Shown here one piece after another: positions 62,901 through 64,000 of a DNA stretch of 64,000 bases (the stretch's first letter is position 1; the number at the start of each line of letters is the position of its first letter). This stretch comes from JAFGNB01 sp050304135 (lineage in GTDB: Bacteria > Fibrobacterota > Chitinivibrionia > Chitinivibrionales > Chitinispirillaceae): positions 1 through 64,000 of the forward strand of contig JBNLDC010000003.1 in assembly GCA_050304135.1 (NCBI GenBank). The letters run 5' to 3'. A program made the position numbers and the translations under genes. The notes under the pieces are model-generated. The model ran no database searches, was not told where the DNA came from, and saw nothing but the letters and a program-made list of their open reading frames with translations.

Positions 62901-63252
62901 GTTTGCGCATGACTGGATCGGTGCATTTTCCCGTGAAGATGCGGATGCCTATCTTGCCTACTATGATCGGGACTCTTTCAGGTTTGACGGGGGGGGGTAT
63001 CAGCAGTGGGAGGAGTTGTGTAACCGGTTGTTTGCTGATACCCGTGATGACAAGGTGATGCTTGATACCGTTCGAATGACGGCAAAGGACAGTGTCTCAG
63101 TTGAAGTATACGCTGACTATTCGCTGATAACGGCAACGGACACCGTGCCGGGCCATATCGCGGCACTTTGGGTACAGACCCCTGACGGATGGCGTATTTT
63201 CCGTCAGAAGCGTCTTTCCCGTACCGTAAATCAGGAGACAGGGGGACGGTAA
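59932..63252 (+). CDS. Wzc-like tyrosine autokinase with extra membrane segment and NTF2-like domain
   Basis: A 1106-residue protein. Residues 1-155 are disordered Ser/Pro/Asp-rich cytosol. A membrane helix (about 171-190) leads into the periplasmic Wzz/GNVR part (190-560) with coiled coils (ENALRHFKETNRMVELSNE). A second helix (about 564-584) leads to the BY-kinase: Walker A SAVKGEGKTTLAANL (654-668), A' ILVDADLRRS, Walker B IIIFDSPALL. The Tyr cluster lies at 825-845 (YYPYYYGYYGYYGYYS). Unlike usual Wzc, a third helix follows (about 899-917) and a final ~120-residue domain (FAHDWIGAFSREDADAYLAYY, VQTPDGWRIFRQ) that looks NTF2/SnoaL-like. It controls chain length and export. Confidence 0.9.
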   Translation: MSRRKFNLGDILRKLNEDADTPEGTQSPKHSTSKSLPSTGSPSGNVSIKTTSDSEKPLQSTENALPVQPVIARKPASFDLAVHPAEASKNISAKSHVPSESVVSVNPQASETDAPNNSPAGGERIALKSGPTEAAATPLPPSVYQPLVADDDDEEEESFDIYKYIGILFRRKYIILLVVVIATLLSLFRYLRSNSYYVANARMLFRPNTQELVNDPQVFRYWGDREKRFSTHLELLKSQTVLTMVAENLGRECTPQRIAGALTIKQGETEGEKNDIIELTYRDGDPEFARDVLNELCRTYIDYRRDVNAQEITRLVSKFEFQIEKVQDDLSQKENALRHFKETNRMVELSNETNVTISKLASMEMALQQTQLALLESKERLTALNTQISRQELNIVQSVTFQDPFQNRIAELELELNTLTSEYSSEHFKVKTLRQQIDNLKAATVDSVTREAASKTLVKNPIRQTLLQELVNLTIEKSALEAKRMAQEQIIERLNRDLVKLPSIEQQYAFLQRETESLLQTLRMLKGKYEEAKIRRDSEESDLKLLELARTPHAAISSVKKNSVIIGILVGLILGIALALLIEYLDQSLKDPASVEKTLGVPLLGIVPYIEADNALIEQFADLTKNILEPFRALRANLKHIATANNLQVFIICSAVKGEGKTTLAANLGITFAVDGKKVILVDADLRRSQAHTLFAIPKQTGLADYLMGSATIDEIIKPTHFENMSVVTSGERPHNPAELLGTVLFDRLIAELRTKADIIIFDSPALLPVSDTITMAPKMDGVLFVVRTFWTPLKAAKQALNQLQRIGSRLYGGILNGASHTGKYYPYYYGYYGYYGYYSYKYSYEDDHDRKTSFSMRKAGLHIEKAAKEQLKNLRYGAPRLISRFNRGVGMLVKRKMFWLLLLLLLGVTSARMAVKVYFPESVADQVVYLGLTSGGDGNGRIHGGDQAPVSRDMAFAQGNSPRGTFDVSTGETFGKKTLNRAGDSVLSAFAHDWIGAFSREDADAYLAYYDRDSFRFDGGGYQQWEELCNRLFADTRDDKVMLDTVRMTAKDSVSVEVYADYSLITATDTVPGHIAALWVQTPDGWRIFRQKRLSRTVNQETGGR

Positions 63253-63253
63253 T

Positions 63254-64000
63254 ATGCGGAAAAAACCATCTATTTTCATTGCCGGATTGTATGGTGTTTT
63301 GCTCGCGGCTATTGGTTGGCAGGGGTTTTCGCTGTACCGGCAACTCAGACCGGTACATGGTGGTGCATCCGGGCAGATGGTCGATGTGATGGTCAGGGGA
63401 AATGTCCGGAGACCGGGAAAGTACAAGGTTACTTACGGAACCACCCAATTCGAAATTCTCAAGGTAGCCGGAATCAGGCCAACTTCAGATCTCTCCTATT
63501 TCAATCTTGCGGAACAGCTTGACAGTACCGGTGAGATGGAGGTCGGAACACTTGATCAGCCGGTCGGCGTCAAGGAAGATGCGTTAACTGCACGCCTGGA
63601 ATTTTTCTTTGGTGAAATGAGCGTTGTGGGAGGTGATGGCCGAAGTGTCCCGCAACATGAAGGACTGGCGATTTCCGCAGGCGACAGGATTCTGACGGAA
63701 GCATCGTCACAGGCGGAATTGTCCCTGGGTTCCTACTCAAGAATCGATATGGATAATTTCACCGAACTTACATTTGACAAGATCGGTGTTCAGGAGGATA
63801 ATCGTTCAGTGGTGGAGCTGTATCACAAGGCTGGAGCGATCTGGTACAAGATGGTGTACACGAAAAACAGTGAACTTATCCGAATTAACACCGCAACAGT
63901 GACGGCTTCCATCGGTGGAACCGGTGCTGATTTTCTCATCGATGCACAGCCGGACCGGATAGTGGTTAATCTGATGGACGGACTGCTTCTGGTGGAACGG
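63254..64000 (+). CDS. SLBB/FecR-domain membrane protein, N-terminal part
   Basis: The frame is open to the window edge, giving 249 residues of a longer protein. A membrane anchor (about 5-27, PSIFIAGLYGVLLAAIGWQG) precedes an SLBB-like segment (VMVRGNVRRPGKYKVTYG) and then a FecR domain (AISAGDRILTEASSQAELSLGS, then NTATVTASIGGTGADFLI). FecR-like domains in polysaccharide loci sense or bind glycan. Its ATG follows the stop of the kinase gene by one base, so they share an operon. The C-terminus lies beyond the window. Confidence 0.85.
   Translation, partial: MRKKPSIFIAGLYGVLLAAIGWQGFSLYRQLRPVHGGASGQMVDVMVRGNVRRPGKYKVTYGTTQFEILKVAGIRPTSDLSYFNLAEQLDSTGEMEVGTLDQPVGVKEDALTARLEFFFGEMSVVGGDGRSVPQHEGLAISAGDRILTEASSQAELSLGSYSRIDMDNFTELTFDKIGVQEDNRSVVELYHKAGAIWYKMVYTKNSELIRINTATVTASIGGTGADFLIDAQPDRIVVNLMDGLLLVER

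Noticed and set aside
1..64000. CRISPR arrays, rRNA genes and tRNA genes
   Set aside because: No regularly spaced repeat series, rRNA-like block or tRNA T-arm pattern with matching acceptor stem was noticed anywhere in the window.

Overview
The window looks like chromosome from an uncultured Gram-negative (diderm) bacterium. It carries many signal peptides and lipoprotein signals, a FecR-type beta-barrel protein, lipopolysaccharide-type glycosyltransferases, type IV minor pilins and a Wza/Wzc polysaccharide export locus. The mix (DUF2723 membrane protein with TPRs, lamin-tail and FlgD-Ig-like surface proteins, GerW/YtfJ protein, GH5 enzyme, cellulose-synthase-like GT2) would fit a Fibrobacterota-like or neighbouring candidate phylum, but no rRNA or tRNA gene is present to settle it. 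Most genes lie on the minus strand.

Layout. 1-1005 is a mobile-DNA scar: the 3' end of a group II intron (D5 and D6 hairpins) sitting against the C-terminal part of a broken IS91-family transposase, then hairpin-rich non-coding DNA. 1006-7814 holds a lipoprotein, a secreted GH5 glycosidase, an FKBP-type isomerase and two envelope proteins. 8080-10048 holds a GerW-family protein and a large beta-helix protein. 9972-16656 is the main rearrangement: about 436 bp spanning the end of the beta-helix gene, a shared terminator and the end of dnaK occurs twice in direct orientation. Between the copies lie about 5.8 kb carrying a truncated histidine kinase, an intact 1110-residue propeller histidine kinase, its single-domain response regulator, and the N-terminal part of a broken IS91-family transposase.

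16421-25923 is housekeeping: dnaK, ychF, a membrane GT2, recG, rlmH, a helical protein of unknown function, and a membrane Ser/Thr kinase. 26061-33707 is a minor-pilin locus with two PilV/PilW/PilX-like sets either side of a REC-plus-HTH regulator and a small membrane protein. 34249-46672 holds clpB, a 58-residue HicB-like protein, era, a penicillin-binding protein, a FecR-domain outer-membrane protein, an envelope glycan cluster (GT9, GT2, flippase-like membrane protein), a LamG-like lipoprotein and a reductase. 46801-56174 holds a DUF2723-TPR membrane protein, nusB, and riboflavin genes ribH-ribBA-ribE, with ribD separated from them by a flavodoxin gene and a trehalase.

56306-64000 is a polysaccharide export locus running off the right edge: a proline-rich single-pass membrane protein, a Wza-like export protein, a MinD-like ATPase, an ExeA-like AAA ATPase, a 1106-residue Wzc-like tyrosine autokinase with an extra membrane segment and C-terminal domain, and an SLBB/FecR protein.

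The observations most worth a second look are the repeat-flanked insertion at the dnaK 3' end, the -24/-12 (sigma-54-like) sequences in front of both clpB and dnaK, the duplicated minor-pilin sets around a regulator, and the fused Wzc protein in the export locus.
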